From contig NZ_MKKA01000011.1 in assembly GCF_001942405.1 (NCBI RefSeq), positions 310,001 to 374,000 of the forward strand: 64,000 nucleotides of DNA, in the 5' to 3' direction. The position numbers were made by a program, and so were the translations under genes. The DNA comes from Ornithinimicrobium sp. CNJ-824 (GTDB lineage: Bacteria > Actinomycetota > Actinomycetes > Actinomycetales > Dermatophilaceae). Shown piece after piece: positions 27,252-35,681 of this stretch. The notes under the pieces were generated by a model. It had not been told where the DNA came from, searched no databases, and saw nothing but the letters and a program-made list of their open reading frames with translations. The number at the start of each line of letters is the position of its first letter. The first letter of the stretch is position 1.

Positions 27252-28550
27252 GTGAACACCTGGACCGCCGACCCCGTGCCGACCGTCCCGACCGCCGAGC
27301 GCGGCGGACCCCTCGTCGTCCACGACACCGCCACCCACGGGCCGGTGACGCCGGAACCGGTGGACGGACGTGCGCGGATGTACGTCTGCGGGATCACCCC
27401 CTACGACGCCACCCACATGGGACACGCCGCCACCTACGTCACCTTCGACCTGGTGAACCGGGTCTGGCGGGACGCCGGCCTGGAGGTCCTCTACGTCCAG
27501 AACGTCACCGACGTCGACGAGCCCCTCCTGGAGCGGGCCGACCGCGACGGGGTGCACTGGGAGGACCTGGCCGCCCGCGAGATCGACCTCTTCCGCCAGG
27601 ACATGGAGGCGCTGCGCGTGCTGCCGCCCGACCACTACGTGGGGGCCGTCGAGGGCATCCCCGACGACGTCACCGCGGTCACCAAGCTGCTCGACGACGG
27701 TGTCGCCTACCACGTGCCGGTGCCGGACGAGGAGCAGACCGTGCCGGGGGCGGAGCGCTCCGACGTCTACCTGGACCTGTCCACCCAGCCCACCTTCGGC
27801 GCGGTGTCCGGCTGGACCCGCGAGCAGATGATGGCCGTGTTCGCCGACCGCGGCGGGGACCCCGACCGGCAGGGCAAGCGCGACCCCTTCGACCCGTTGC
27901 TGTGGCGCGCCGGCCGGGTGGGCGAGCCCCACTGGGACGGTGGTCCTCTCGGGCAGGGACGCCCCGGCTGGCACATCGAGTGCTCCACCATCGCCCAGCG
28001 CTACCTCGGCCCCGGCTTCGACGTGCAGGGCGGCGGCGACGACCTGGTCTTCCCCCACCACGAGATGAGCGCCGTCGAGGGCACCGCGCTGCAGGACGGC
28101 GCCCCGTTCGCCCAGGCCTACGTGCACCAGGCGATGGTCGGGCTGGACGGCGAGAAGATGAGCAAGTCCAAGGGCAACCTGGTCCTCGTGTCCCGCCAGC
28201 GGGCCGCGGGGGTCGACCCCATGGCCCTGCGCCTGGTCCTGCTCGGCCAGCACCACCGGCGGTCCTGGGAGTGGACCGACGAGCTCCTGCACCGGGCCGA
28301 GGAACGGCTCTCCCGGTGGCGGGCGGCCGCCTCCGTCGCCCGCGCGGCGGACGCGGAGCCCGACGCGCAGGACCTCGACGTCGTGCGCGAGGTCCGCCGC
28401 CACCTGGCGGACGACCTGGACAGCCCGGCGGCCCTGCTGGCGGTCGACCGCTGGGCCGCCGCCGTCCTCGAGCGCGGCACCGGCTCCCTGCTGGTGCCCA
28501 CCGCCGTCGACGCCCTGCTGGGCGTCCTGCTGACCGAGGAGGCCGCATGA
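27252..28550 (+). CDS. mshC: Cysteine:GlcN-Ins ligase of mycothiol synthesis
   Basis: MshC joins cysteine to 1-D-myo-inosityl-2-amino-2-deoxyglucopyranoside using ATP, the penultimate committed step to mycothiol. The 432-residue protein is a shortened cysteinyl-tRNA-synthetase relative: zinc/substrate motif YVCGITPYD near residue 46, THMGHAAT in place of HIGH, WHIECST and EKMSKSKGN in place of KMSKS. It lacks the tRNA-binding C-terminal domain of CysS. Its stop overlaps an ectoine-synthase-like gene (ATGA), implying coupled expression. Confidence 0.96.
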   Translation: MNTWTADPVPTVPTAERGGPLVVHDTATHGPVTPEPVDGRARMYVCGITPYDATHMGHAATYVTFDLVNRVWRDAGLEVLYVQNVTDVDEPLLERADRDGVHWEDLAAREIDLFRQDMEALRVLPPDHYVGAVEGIPDDVTAVTKLLDDGVAYHVPVPDEEQTVPGAERSDVYLDLSTQPTFGAVSGWTREQMMAVFADRGGDPDRQGKRDPFDPLLWRAGRVGEPHWDGGPLGQGRPGWHIECSTIAQRYLGPGFDVQGGGDDLVFPHHEMSAVEGTALQDGAPFAQAYVHQAMVGLDGEKMSKSKGNLVLVSRQRAAGVDPMALRLVLLGQHHRRSWEWTDELLHRAEERLSRWRAAASVARAADAEPDAQDLDVVREVRRHLADDLDSPAALLAVDRWAAAVLERGTGSLLVPTAVDALLGVLLTEEAA

Positions 28551-28969
28551 TCGTCCGCACCACGGCCGGGATCACCGGCACCGACCGGGACGTGACCAAC
28601 GAGGCCGGGACCTGGCGGTCCAAGCGGATCGTCCTGGCCGAGGACCGGGCCGGCTTCTCGTTCCACGAGACGACCATCCCGGCAGGTACGCGCAACGTCT
28701 TCCACTACGCCCACCACGTGGAGGCGGTCTGGCTCGTGGAGGGCAGGGGGGTCCTGCGCGACCTCGACCACGGCGTCGAGCACGAGCTCGGACCGGGCAG
28801 CATGTACCTGCTCGACGGCCACGAGCGGCACGAGCTGGTCTGCGAGGAGCAGATGCGGATGCTCTGCGTCTTCTCCCCGCCCGTCACCGGGCGCGAGGTG
28901 CACGACGAGGAGGGGGTCTACCCGCTCCTGCGGCTGCAGGACGACGGGTCGGTCGTCCGCGAGCGCTGA
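28547..28969 (+). CDS. ectC: Solitary L-ectoine synthase-like cupin
   Basis: A 140-residue cupin matching EctC, which cyclises N-gamma-acetyl-diaminobutyrate to ectoine. [41 protein letters not shown] and [19 protein letters not shown] follow the family closely. Taking a +2 offset to the Paenibacillus EctC numbering as I remember it, the metal ligands Glu59, Tyr87 and His95 and pocket residues Trp23, Thr42, Cys107, Phe109 and Glu117 are all present. No ectA, ectB or ectD lies nearby. The start overlaps mshC. It may be a true ectoine gene or a divergent solo EctC with another or reverse activity. Confidence 0.85.
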   Translation: MIVRTTAGITGTDRDVTNEAGTWRSKRIVLAEDRAGFSFHETTIPAGTRNVFHYAHHVEAVWLVEGRGVLRDLDHGVEHELGPGSMYLLDGHERHELVCEEQMRMLCVFSPPVTGREVHDEEGVYPLLRLQDDGSVVRER

Positions 28970-28975
28970 CCCCGG

Positions 28976-29713
28976 TCAGGTCCCGGCGGCCAGCAGCGGC
29001 AGCAGGTCCTCGGCCGTCACGTCGACGAGGCTGCCGAGCCGCACCGCCCCGGCCAGGCGGGGGACCTCCACGACGTTGGGGACCACGAGCGTCGGGACGC
29101 CGGCCGCGGTCGCCGAGGTCGCGCCGGTGGGGGAGTCCTCGAGCGCCACGCAGTCCTGCGGCTCCACGGCCAGCCGACGCGCCGCCTCGAGGTAGGGGTC
29201 GGGGTGCGGCTTGCCCCGCTCGACCTGGTCGCCGGTGACCACGGCGGCGAACGTGCCGGCCGGCAGGTGCTCGAGCAGGACGTCCGCCAGCGCCGTCCAG
29301 GACATGGTCACCAGGGCGCACGGGACGTCCTGGCGGCGCAGGTCGGCCAGCAGCTCCGGGGCGCCGGGCCGCCAGGGCAGGCCGGTCCGCATCCGCGCCG
29401 CGACCCCGGAGACGAGCGCGTCGACGACCTGCTCGCGGGTCCCGGTCACCGGCGTGCGCTCCAGCAGGACCTGGGCCGAGACCATGAGGTCGTTGCCCAC
29501 CAGGCCCAGGGCCTCCTCGTGGCTCCAGGTGCCCCCGGCCGCCTCGACCAGCGCCGTCTCCTCCGCCATCCAGTAGGGCTCGGTGTCCACGAGCGTGCCG
29601 TCCATGTCCCACAGGACCGCGGCCGGCAGCGCCGGCTGCCCGGCCGGGTCCGACGACGGGACGGGCCCGGTCGCGGGGGTCGTCGGGGTCGCGGGGAGGG
29701 GAGAGCTCGGCAC
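28976..29713 (-). CDS. HAD-superfamily phosphatase
   Basis: A 245-residue HAD hydrolase of the beta-phosphoglucomutase/phosphatase type. Motif I is VLWDMDGTLVDTEPYW near residue 33, motif II lies in CALVTMSW, motif III in ERGKPHPDPYLEAA and motif IV in ALEDSPTG. The first 28 residues are a Pro/Ser-rich extension. GTG start at 29713 is supported by TACCGT 6 bases upstream. Converges with ectC (6 bases apart). Substrate unknown. Confidence 0.9.
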   Translation of the reverse strand: MPSSPLPATPTTPATGPVPSSDPAGQPALPAAVLWDMDGTLVDTEPYWMAEETALVEAAGGTWSHEEALGLVGNDLMVSAQVLLERTPVTGTREQVVDALVSGVAARMRTGLPWRPGAPELLADLRRQDVPCALVTMSWTALADVLLEHLPAGTFAAVVTGDQVERGKPHPDPYLEAARRLAVEPQDCVALEDSPTGATSATAAGVPTLVVPNVVEVPRLAGAVRLGSLVDVTAEDLLPLLAAGT

Positions 29714-29717
29714 ACCC

Positions 29718-29735
29718 CCACGGTAGCGGCCGTGG
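29718..29735. promoter_or_regulatory. Inverted repeat in the HAD/PAC2 divergent spacer
   Basis: CCACGG-N6-CCGTGG, overlapping the HAD gene -10 (TACCGT on minus, 29725-29720). A possible regulator site; no regulator is encoded beside it. Confidence 0.3.
29720..29725 (-). promoter_or_regulatory. -10 element for the HAD gene (leaderless)
   Basis: TACCGT on the minus strand, 6 bases before the GTG at 29713. Confidence 0.45.
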
Positions 29736-29772
29736 ACGTAAGGTGGGCCAGGAGCCGAGGAGGAGCATGTCG

Positions 29773-30629
29773 ATGATCGAGCTGCGCGAGACGGGCGACC
29801 TCGTCGACCCCGTCGTCATCGCGGCCTCGAGGGGTGGAACGACGCCGGCGAGAGCGCCTCCGGCGTGATCGAGCACCTCGTCGAGGTGTGGGGGGCCGAG
29901 CTGGTCGCCGCCGTCGACCCCGAGGACTACTACGACTTCCAGGTCAACCGCCCCCAGGTGCTCGGGACGGACGAGGGGCGGGTCGTCCGGTGGCCCACGA
30001 CGCGGGTCTTCCTCGCCAAGGACACCCCGTCCGGACGCGACGTCATCCTCGTCCACGGGATCGAGCCGTCCATCCGGTGGCGGCACTTCACCGCCGACAT
30101 CCTCGGCCTGGCCCTGCACGAGGGCGCCCAGCTGCTGGTCCTGCTCGGGGCGATGCTGGCCGACGTGCCGCACACCCGGCCGATCCCGGTGGGCCTGTCC
30201 TCGGAGGACCGCGACCTGCGGTCCGCGCACGAGGACATCGAACCGAGCACCTACGAGGGGCCGACCGGCATCGTGGGCGTGCTCGCGGACGAGGCGCGGC
30301 AGGCCGACCTGCCGACCGTGTCCTGCTGGGCCGCGGTCCCGCACTACGCCGGCGGCCCGCCGTCGCCCAAGGCGTCCCTGGCCCTGCTGGGCCAGCTCGA
30401 GGAGCTGCTCGACTGCGTCATCGACGACTCCGGGCTGGCCGACGCGGCGCGCGCGTGGGAACGGGGGGTCGACGAGCTCGCGGCGACCGACGACGAGGTG
30501 CGCGACTACGTCCGCCAGCTCGAGGAGTCGCAGGACGCCGCCGACCTGCCGGAGGCGTCAGGGGACGCGATCGCCCGGGAGTTCGAGCGCTACCTGCGCC
30601 GGCGCGACGACGGCGGGCCCCTCGGCTGA
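29773..30629 (+). CDS. PAC2 (proteasome-assembly-chaperone fold) family protein (one frameshift in this sequence)
   Basis: An actinobacterial PAC2 protein, about 285 residues after restoration: MIELRETGDLVDPVVIAAFE joined by a missing T near 29827 to GWNDAGESASGVIEHLVEVW. Further on are YYDFQVNRPQV, LVHGIEPSIRWRHF and VSCWAAVPHYAGGPPSPKA, all family features. The ATG at 29773 is preferred over 29767 because AGGAGG is 9 bases upstream. Despite the name, bacterial members have no proven proteasome role. Its last 72 bases overlap the end of the opposite RecB-type gene. Confidence 0.88.
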
Positions 30630-31433
30630 CGGCACCGGCGGCGGGGTGCCGCCCCACGCCGGGCAGAGCGCCCGGTGGGCGCACCACGAGCAGGCCCGGG
30701 ACGGCCGTGGGCGCCAGTCGCCCGTCCGGCCGGCCAGGTCGATCGCGGCCCACAGCGCCCGGACCTTCCGCTCGGTGGCCAGCACCTCGCGCTCGGTCGG
30801 GTCGGTCCACAGCAGCACCCCGTCGCCCAGGTAGACCAGCTGCAGCCGGGACGGGAGCACCCCGGTGGAGCGCCACAGGGCCAGCGCGTAGAACCGCAGC
30901 TGGAACAGGGCGGGCACCTCGAAGGCGGGTGACGGTGCCCGGCCGGTCTTGTAGTCCACCACGCGCAGCCGCCCGTCCGGCGCCCGGTCGAGGCGGTCCA
31001 CGTAGCCGCGGACGGTCAGCCCGGGCAGCGAGGCCTCGACGTAGAGCTCGCGCTCGGCCGGCTCCAGACGGCTCGGGTCCTCGAGGGTGAACCACCGCTC
31101 CACCAGGCGGGCGGCCGACCGGTGCCACCCGTCGAGGTCCGGGGCCGGCAGCGGTCCACCGCCCCCGGGCGGGGCCTGGGCCAGGACCTGCGCCAGCTCC
31201 GGGTCCTCGCCCACCAGCTCCTCCCACGTGCCGGGCACCAGGCTGACCACCTCCTCCACGGTGCGGCGGGAGGCGGGCAGGTCGAAGACGCGCTCGAGGA
31301 CGGCGTGCACGAGCGTCCCCCGCGCCGCCGGGGCCGACGGCGGCTCGGGCAGGCGGTCCACCGTGCGGAACCGGTAGAGCAGCGGACAGGTCAGGAAGTC
31401 GGCCGCCCGGGAGGGGGACAGCGTGGGTTCCAT
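30558..31433 (-). CDS. RecB-family PD-(D/E)XK nuclease
   Basis: A 291-residue stand-alone RecB-type exonuclease. LSPSRAADFLTCPLLYRFR at the start, GTLVHAVLERVFDLP (His motif), RGYVDRLDRAPDGR and RVVDYKTGRAP form the catalytic core; CSWCAHRALCPAWGG with the N-terminal Cys suggests a 4Fe-4S cluster as in AddB/Cas4-like nucleases. Start at 31433 is supported by TAGGGT 7 bases upstream. The gene order RecB-M50-trmI-arc is conserved in actinobacteria. The C-terminus overlaps PAC2 antisense. Confidence 0.88.
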   Translation of the reverse strand: MEPTLSPSRAADFLTCPLLYRFRTVDRLPEPPSAPAARGTLVHAVLERVFDLPASRRTVEEVVSLVPGTWEELVGEDPELAQVLAQAPPGGGGPLPAPDLDGWHRSAARLVERWFTLEDPSRLEPAERELYVEASLPGLTVRGYVDRLDRAPDGRLRVVDYKTGRAPSPAFEVPALFQLRFYALALWRSTGVLPSRLQLVYLGDGVLLWTDPTEREVLATERKVRALWAAIDLAGRTGDWRPRPSRACSWCAHRALCPAWGGTPPPVPSAEGPAVVAPAQVALELPGDRVP

Positions 31434-31440
31434 GGCCCCG

Positions 31441-31446
31441 ACCCTA
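31441..31446 (-). promoter_or_regulatory. -10 element for the RecB-type gene (leaderless)
   Basis: TAGGGT on the minus strand, 7 bases before the ATG at 31433. Confidence 0.5.
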
Positions 31447-31498
31447 GAGGGCCGCACCGACAGCCCAGCGCGCTGTCAGTCCGCACCCCTACTGCGGG

Positions 31499-32614
31499 AT
31501 GGCAGCGACGGTCGGCGGGTGGCGCATCGGCTCGGTGTCCGGCGTGCCGGTCTACCTGGGCCGCAGCTGGGTGCTCATCGCCCTCGTCATGGTGGCCCTG
31601 TTCGGCCCCTCGGTGCAGCGCAGCCTCCCGGGGCTGGGAGCGCTGGCCTACCTGGTGGCCGCCTCCTACGCCCTGCTCCTGCTGGTCTCCGTGCTCGCCC
31701 ACGAGGCGGCGCACGCGCTCGTGGCGCAGCGGGTCGGCTACCGCGTGCACCGGATCGTCGCGGACTTCTGGGGCGGGCACACCGCGCACGACGGCGCCGG
31801 CGGCACCCCGGGAGGAAGTGCCGCCGTGGCGGTCGTGGGCCCGTTGGCCAACGCGGTGCTGGCCGTCCTCGGGTGGGGGCTGCTGCAGGTGCTCGACGGC
31901 GGCGTGCCGCTGCTCCTGACCCTGGCCTTCACCTGGGCCAACGCGGTCGTCGCCGTCTTCAACCTCGTGCCCGCCCTGCCCCTGGACGGCGGGTTCCTGC
32001 TCGAGTCCCTGGTGTGGCGGGTCACCGGCGACCGGCACCTCGGGACGCTCGTGGCCGGCTGGGCGGGGCGTGGGGTGGTCGTCGTGGGCCTGCTCTGGGC
32101 GCTGTCGCCCCTCCTGCTGGAGGGCGAGCGGCCCAGCCTGTTCCGGCTCCTGTGGGTGCTGCTGCTGGCCGGCTTCATCTGGCAGGGCGCCAGCGTCGCC
32201 GTGGGCGCGGGCCGGCGCGGCATGACGGCCGCCCGGGTGCGCGTCGGGCAGGTGGCCCGACGCGTCGGGGTCGTGCGGCCGGACGTGCTGCTCGCCGAGC
32301 TCGACTGGCAGCGGGGCGGCCTGTGGCTGACCGAGGACCCTCGAGGGGGCGTCGACGGCATCGTCCACCCCGCCTCGGTCCGCCAGGTCCCCCAGGAGGC
32401 GTGGGCCTCCACCCCGGTCTCGGCGGTGGCCGTCCGGCTCCCCGACGGGTGGGCCGTGCGGATGGACCCGGACGCCCCGTTCGCGGACGTGCTCGCCGTG
32501 ATGGGCAGCACGGGCTCGGGGGTGGTCGGGCTCCTGGCGGAGGACGGACGGCCCTGGGGGGCCGTGCTGGCCGGCGACCTGGACCGCACCGGGGCCCCGC
32601 GGCCGCGCTCGTAG
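31499..32614 (+). CDS. Site-2-protease-like M50 membrane metalloprotease with CBS-like tail
   Basis: A 371-residue intramembrane protease of the SpoIVFB/Rv2625-like group. Several TM helices contain the zinc motif LAHEAAHALVAQ near residue 67 and NLVPALPLDGG near 157. A C-terminal soluble part (about 245-365) resembles a CBS pair. Such proteases cleave membrane-bound regulators; the target is unknown. Its TAG stop forms the -10 of trmI. It diverges from the RecB-type gene. Confidence 0.9.
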   Translation: MAATVGGWRIGSVSGVPVYLGRSWVLIALVMVALFGPSVQRSLPGLGALAYLVAASYALLLLVSVLAHEAAHALVAQRVGYRVHRIVADFWGGHTAHDGAGGTPGGSAAVAVVGPLANAVLAVLGWGLLQVLDGGVPLLLTLAFTWANAVVAVFNLVPALPLDGGFLLESLVWRVTGDRHLGTLVAGWAGRGVVVVGLLWALSPLLLEGERPSLFRLLWVLLLAGFIWQGASVAVGAGRRGMTAARVRVGQVARRVGVVRPDVLLAELDWQRGGLWLTEDPRGGVDGIVHPASVRQVPQEAWASTPVSAVAVRLPDGWAVRMDPDAPFADVLAVMGSTGSGVVGLLAEDGRPWGAVLAGDLDRTGAPRPRS

Positions 32615-32617
32615 ACT
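32612..32617 (+). promoter_or_regulatory. -10 element for trmI, formed by the M50 stop codon (leaderless)
   Basis: TAGACT, with TAG being the M50 stop; 6 bases to the GTG at 32624. Confidence 0.55.
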
Positions 32618-32623
32618 GACCCG

Positions 32624-33652
32624 GTGAGCACCCCTGCGACCGGCGCCGACCTGCGCCGCGGCCCCTTCCGCCCCGGCGACCGCGTGCAGCTGACCGACCC
32701 CAAGGGGCGGCTGCACACCATCACCCTGGAACCGGGCAGGCAGTTCCACACCCACCGCGGGCACCTGCGGCACGACGACCTCATCGGCGCCCCCGACGGC
32801 AGCGTCGTGAGGCACAGCTCGGGCGCCGACTACCTCGCGCTGCGGCCCCTGCTGTCCGACTACGTGCTGTCCATGCCGCGCGGCGCCCAGGTCGTCTACC
32901 CCAAGGACGCGGGGATGATCGTCACCTACGCCGACATCTTCCCCGGGGCCACCGTCGTGGAGGCGGGGGTGGGTTCCGGCGCCCTGTCGCTGTCCCTGCT
33001 CCGCGCGGTGGGCGACTCCGGGCGCCTGCTGTCCATCGAGCGGCGGCAGGACTTCGCCGACATCGCCCGGGCCAACGCCCGTGCGTTCTTCGGCCAGGAC
33101 CACCCGGCCTGGACCGTCACGGTCGGCGACCTCGTCGAGACGCTGCCGGACGCGGTCGAGCCGGGCACCGTGGACCGCGTCGTGCTGGACATGCTCGCCC
33201 CCTGGGAGTGCCTCGACGTCGTCGGCGACGCGCTGGCCCCCGGCGGCGTGCTCATCTGCTACGTCGCCACCGCCACCCAGCTCTCCCGCGTCGCCGAGGC
33301 CGCCCGCACGCACGGCGGCTGGACCGAGCCGCAGGCCTGGGAGTCGCTCGTGCGGGACTGGCACCTCGAGGGCCTGGCAGTCCGCCCGCAGCACCGGATG
33401 CACGGCCACACCGGCTTCCTGCTCACCGTCCGGCGGCTGGCCCCCGACACCGCGCCCCCGCTGCGCAAGCGCCGCCCGGCCAAGGGGGCCTACGGGGAGG
33501 ACTACGAGGCCGCCGACCCGGGGGAGTGGACCCCCGAGGACCTCGGCGAGCGGCCCGTGTCCGACAAGCGCCTGCGACGGACCCGCCGGGACGCCGAGGC
33601 GACCGCGGACCGCCGCGACCCCGCACCCCCCACCGCAGAGGAGCCCGAGTGA
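32624..33652 (+). CDS. trmI: tRNA (adenine-58-N1)-methyltransferase
   Basis: TrmI makes m1A58 in tRNA using S-adenosylmethionine. The 342-residue protein has the family N-terminus ([19 protein letters not shown]) and [14 protein letters not shown], the SAM motif [15 protein letters not shown] near residue 110 and the catalytic-region [15 protein letters not shown] near 185. A charged tail of about 60 residues extends beyond the usual end. The stop overlaps the arc start (GTGA). trmI next to arc is a conserved actinobacterial arrangement. Confidence 0.95.
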   Translation: MSTPATGADLRRGPFRPGDRVQLTDPKGRLHTITLEPGRQFHTHRGHLRHDDLIGAPDGSVVRHSSGADYLALRPLLSDYVLSMPRGAQVVYPKDAGMIVTYADIFPGATVVEAGVGSGALSLSLLRAVGDSGRLLSIERRQDFADIARANARAFFGQDHPAWTVTVGDLVETLPDAVEPGTVDRVVLDMLAPWECLDVVGDALAPGGVLICYVATATQLSRVAEAARTHGGWTEPQAWESLVRDWHLEGLAVRPQHRMHGHTGFLLTVRRLAPDTAPPLRKRRPAKGAYGEDYEAADPGEWTPEDLGERPVSDKRLRRTRRDAEATADRRDPAPPTAEEPE

Positions 33653-35301
33653 GCGAGCAGCCCTTCCGCGAGCGGCACCTGCAGCAGCAGGTGCAGTCCC
33701 TGACCTCGCGCCTGACCGACCTCAAGGCGCACAACGACCAGCTGGTCTCGACCCTGCGCACCGCCCGGGAGCAGATCGGCGGACTGCGTGAGGACCTGGA
33801 CGCGCTGGCCCGTCCGCCCCTGACCGTGGGGCAGGTGCTCCGGCTCGTCGGGGACGGCACCGTCGACGTGGCGGTCGCCGGCCGGAAGGTGCGCACGCAC
33901 GTGACCGCGGACGTCTCCACCGAGGAGCTGCGCCCCGGCCGCGAGGTCCTGCTCAACGAGTCGCAGGCGGTGGTCGGCGTGGCCGGATACGAATGCGCGG
34001 GCGAGGTCGTCGTGTGCAAGGAGCTGCTCGGGGAGGACCGTGTCGTCGTGCTCGTGCGGGGCGAGGACGAGCGGGTATGCCGTCGCGCCGGTTCCCTGCG
34101 CGACGAGCCGGTCCGCGTCGGGGACGGGCTGCTGCTCGACCCGCGCAGCGGCTTCGTCACCGAACGGATCCCCCGGCCCGAGGTGGCCGAGCTGGTCCTG
34201 GAGGAGGTGCCGGACATCTCCTACGACGACATCGGCGGCCTGGCCGGCCAGATCGAGCAGATCCGGGACGCCGTCGAGCTGCCCTTCCTGCACGCCGACC
34301 TCTACGCCGCGCACCAGCTGCGTCCCCCCAAGGGGGTGCTGCTCTACGGCCCCCCGGGCTGCGGCAAGACCCTCATCGCCAAGGCGGTCGCCGCCTCCCT
34401 GGCCCGGCAGTCGGCGCAGCGCCGCGGACGGGCCGACGACTCCTCCCGTGCCTACTTCCTCAACATCAAAGGTCCGGAGCTGCTCAACAAGTACGTCGGC
34501 GAGACCGAGCGGCACATCCGGTCCATCTTCCAGCGGGCCCGGGAGAAGTCCGCCGACGGCGACCCCGTGGTGGTCTTCTTCGACGAGATGGAGTCGCTCT
34601 TCCGCACCCGCGGCTCCGGGGTGTCCTCGGACGTGGAGACCACGATCGTGCCCCAGCTCCTCGCCGAGATCGACGGGGTGGAACGGCTCGACAACGTCAT
34701 CGTCATCGGGGCCTCCAACCGGGAGGACATGATCGACCCGGCCATCCTGCGTCCGGGACGGCTCGACGTGAAGATCAAGATCGAGCGGCCCGACGCCGAC
34801 GGTGCCCGGGACATCTTCACCAAGTACCTCACCCCCGACGTGCCCCTCCACGCCGACGAGCTGGGCGCCCACGACGGGGACCGGCGGGCCACCGTGGACG
34901 CGCTCATCGAGGAGGTGGTGGGGCGGATGTACGCCGTGCGCCCGGAGAACGCCTTCCTGGAGGTCACCTACGCCGGTGGTGACAAGGAGGTCCTCTACTT
35001 CAAGGACTTCGCCTCGGGCGCGATGATCCACAACATCGTCGACCGGGCCAAGAAGCTGGCGATCAAGGACCTCCTGACCGACGGCCAGGAGGGACTGCGG
35101 GCGGACCACCTGGACCGGGCCTACCTCGACGAGTTCAAGGAGAACGAGGACCTGCCCAACACGACCAACCCCGACGACTGGGCCCGCATCTCGGGCAAGA
35201 AGGGGGAGCGGATCAGCTACATCCGCACGCTCGTGGGCAGCAGCACCGGCACCTCGCCCGGCCGGGCGGTCGACCCCGAGCCCCCGGCCCACTACCACTG
35301 A
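33649..35301 (+). CDS. arc: Proteasome-type AAA ATPase ARC/Mpa, lacking the GQYL tail
   Basis: ARC/Mpa is a hexameric AAA ATPase that recognises Pup and unfolds pupylated proteins. The 550-residue protein has an N-terminal coiled coil (about 1-45), OB-type interdomain, Walker [15 protein letters not shown] near 231 and Walker [13 protein letters not shown] near 306. SRH-like [13 protein letters not shown] is present. The C-terminus ends PPAHYH instead of the GQYL used by Mpa to dock on the 20S core; only the penultimate Tyr remains. GTG start overlaps trmI. With no 20S genes in the locus, it may work without a proteasome. Confidence 0.95.
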   Translation: MSEQPFRERHLQQQVQSLTSRLTDLKAHNDQLVSTLRTAREQIGGLREDLDALARPPLTVGQVLRLVGDGTVDVAVAGRKVRTHVTADVSTEELRPGREVLLNESQAVVGVAGYECAGEVVVCKELLGEDRVVVLVRGEDERVCRRAGSLRDEPVRVGDGLLLDPRSGFVTERIPRPEVAELVLEEVPDISYDDIGGLAGQIEQIRDAVELPFLHADLYAAHQLRPPKGVLLYGPPGCGKTLIAKAVAASLARQSAQRRGRADDSSRAYFLNIKGPELLNKYVGETERHIRSIFQRAREKSADGDPVVVFFDEMESLFRTRGSGVSSDVETTIVPQLLAEIDGVERLDNVIVIGASNREDMIDPAILRPGRLDVKIKIERPDADGARDIFTKYLTPDVPLHADELGAHDGDRRATVDALIEEVVGRMYAVRPENAFLEVTYAGGDKEVLYFKDFASGAMIHNIVDRAKKLAIKDLLTDGQEGLRADHLDRAYLDEFKENEDLPNTTNPDDWARISGKKGERISYIRTLVGSSTGTSPGRAVDPEPPAHYH

Positions 35302-35308
35302 GGGGCCG

Positions 35309-35671
35309 GTGATGAGACGGTTCGCGTTCTGGCTCGACCTGGGCGTCGTCCTGGTCCTGGCCGCGGGCGGCCGGCGCAGCCACGACCTGGACGGTTCGGT
35401 CCTGGGCGTCCTGGAGACGGCCTGGCCCTTCCTCGTCGGGCTGGCCGTGGGCTGGGTCGCGGTGGCCCGGCAGCCGCGGACCCGCCGGGTGTGGTGGCTC
35501 GACGGCACGGTCGTGACCCTCTCCACCGTCGTGGTCGGCATGCTGCTGCGGCTGGCGAGCGGTCAGGGGGCGGCGGCGGCCTTCGTGCTCGTGGCGACCG
35601 CGGTGCTCGCCGCGGGGATGCTGGGCTGGCGGGCGGTCGACGCCGCGCTGGAGGTGCGACGGGGCCGGTAG
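35309..35671 (+). CDS. DUF3054 family membrane protein
   Basis: A 119-120 residue protein with four predicted TM helices. FWLDLGVVLVLAAGGRRSHD and AWPFLVGLAVGWVAVAR are DUF3054 features. Start is GTG 35309 or ATG 35312. It lies 7 bases after arc, so probably in the same transcript. The TAG stop is part of the -10 of the following MFS gene. No function is known. Confidence 0.85.
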   Translation: MMRRFAFWLDLGVVLVLAAGGRRSHDLDGSVLGVLETAWPFLVGLAVGWVAVARQPRTRRVWWLDGTVVTLSTVVVGMLLRLASGQGAAAAFVLVATAVLAAGMLGWRAVDAALEVRRGR

Positions 35672-35674
35672 CAT
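35669..35674 (+). promoter_or_regulatory. -10 element for the MFS gene, formed by the DUF3054 stop codon (leaderless)
   Basis: TAGCAT, with TAG being the stop of DUF3054; 7 bases to the ATG at 35682. This favours ATG 35682 over the in-frame ATG at 35673. Confidence 0.5.
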
Positions 35675-35681
35675 GGTGAAC

